Virus record (IMG/VR): IMGVR_UViG_3300027896_004018
Span: 1-21,955 of that record
Direction: 5' to 3' (one strand)
Origin: a virus
Length of the DNA stretch: 21,955 bases
Part shown: positions 21,542-21,955 of the stretch, piece by piece
How the letters are laid out: each line of letters starts with the position of its first letter
Numbering within the stretch: the stretch's first letter is position 1
Program-made: the position numbers and the translations under genes
The notes under the pieces: generated by a model
Database searches by the model: none
Seen by the model: the letters and a program-made list of their open reading frames with translations, nothing else
What the model was told of the DNA's origin: nothing

Positions 21542-21747
21542 TATCTTTTCTCCATTTCTTCAATTAATTTTATATAAAAATTTTCTGCTTCAGATAATAA
21601 ATCAAGTTTTTCATTGATCTTTTTTTCGAGTTCTTCTGCTTCAAAAGCATAATTAATAATTTCCTGTTTTAACGTATCATGTTTTGTCTTAGTATCGTTA
21701 ATTAATTTATTTAATTCAATTGGTGAATATTTGCTTAAATCTTTCAT
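21541..21747 (-). CDS. Small coiled-coil protein
   Basis: The 68-residue product is almost wholly a predicted coiled coil: LNKLINDTKTKHDTLKQEI, then AFEAEELEKKINEKLDLLSEAENF, and an acidic end. It overlaps both neighbours as TAATG, at 21747 and at 21541, so its translation is coupled to them. It could be a baseplate chaperone or assembly factor for the next gene; no family is recognised. Confidence 0.65.
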   Translation of the reverse strand: MKDLSKYSPIELNKLINDTKTKHDTLKQEIINYAFEAEELEKKINEKLDLLSEAENFYIKLIEEMEKR

Positions 21748-21955
21748 TATTGTATAACTCCATATCCTTTAGCATAGTAAATGGTTGAACCAAATACCGA
21801 AACCGGTCCTGTAGGTGAAATACCTGCAGCCGTGAGTGTTATCCCGGGTGGTATTACCACCGTCAATAGTGCGTCTTGTTGTAATGCTTTTATATATTCT
21901 TCTGCTCTAATTCTTTCCATTATTTCATCTGGAGATATTCCACCTGAAGGTAATA
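21747..21955 (-). CDS. Partial virion-type protein, C-terminal end only
   Basis: The minus-strand frame is open from the right window edge to a TAA at 21747-21749, giving 68 or so residues. It reads ...GGISPDEIMERIRAEEYI..., then LLTVVIPPGITLTAAGISPT, and ends GYGVIQ. No start is visible inside the window. The stop overlaps the next ATG as TAATG, showing it heads this tightly coupled set with the coiled-coil and baseplate genes. The P/G/T-rich beta end suggests a structural protein, but the family is unknown. Confidence 0.6.
   Translation of the reverse strand, partial: LPSGGISPDEIMERIRAEEYIKALQQDALLTVVIPPGITLTAAGISPTGPVSVFGSTIYYAKGYGVIQ

Noticed and set aside
1-21955. tRNA genes, CRISPR arrays, integrase or att sites
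   Set aside because: No cloverleaf, regularly spaced short repeats with unique spacers, or recombinase motifs were seen when reading both strands.

Overview
This window reads as part of the genome of a large, AT-rich (roughly 70% A+T by eye) contractile-tailed phage, i.e. a T4-like myovirus, probably infecting a Bacteroidota host such as a Flavobacterium relative. The phage assignment rests on a tail sheath protein, a tail tube protein, a baseplate OB-fold spike/hub protein, a T4 gp15-like tail completion protein, three free-standing homing endonucleases and a compact nucleotide-metabolism operon. The host guess rests on three things: Bacteroidota-type promoters (TTG, about 20 nt, TAnnTTTG), start codons without Shine-Dalgarno sequences in A-rich leaders, and a lipoprotein with a typical Bacteroidota lipobox.

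Layout. At 1-1909 (+) there are two tail-fibre/adhesin-like genes. The first is cut by the window edge and has an FN3/Ig-like domain. The second is a seven-repeat delta-60-type beta-propeller. Both end in the same C-terminal module of about 45 residues. A bidirectional terminator follows. At 7350-1936 (-) a tightly packed operon of twelve genes carries a KTSC-domain protein, two small unknowns, a MazG-like pyrophosphohydrolase, dUTPase, two small unknowns (one of only 59 residues), thymidylate synthase, three small unknowns (one membrane-anchored) and finally a homing endonuclease with eleven 23-residue repeats. It starts at a host-type promoter.

At 7423-8187 (+) is the gp15-like tail protein. 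At 10186-8172 and 13068-10756 (-) are three large virion-type proteins of unknown role. A small lipoprotein gene (10296-10727, +) lies between them with its own host-type promoter and a terminator. At 13371-19118 (+) is the contractile tail core: sheath, a homing endonuclease, an acidic protein and tube, separated by strong hairpin terminators. At 21955-19186 (-) are a partial gene, a small coiled-coil protein, the baseplate spike/hub protein, a RecB/Cas4-like nuclease and a GIY-YIG homing endonuclease.

Two promoter classes can be read directly. A repeated AGTATTTAT motif precedes the virion-gene transcription units on both strands and is the best candidate for a phage-specific late promoter. 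Host-like TAnnTTTG boxes precede the metabolic operon, the lipoprotein and one homing endonuclease. The metabolic operon would supply dTMP and clear dUTP or other dNTPs during replication, while the units with AGTATTTAT would be switched on for virion assembly. No tRNA, CRISPR array, integrase, attachment site or replication origin was recognised. All functions are inferred from the sequence alone; nothing was searched.
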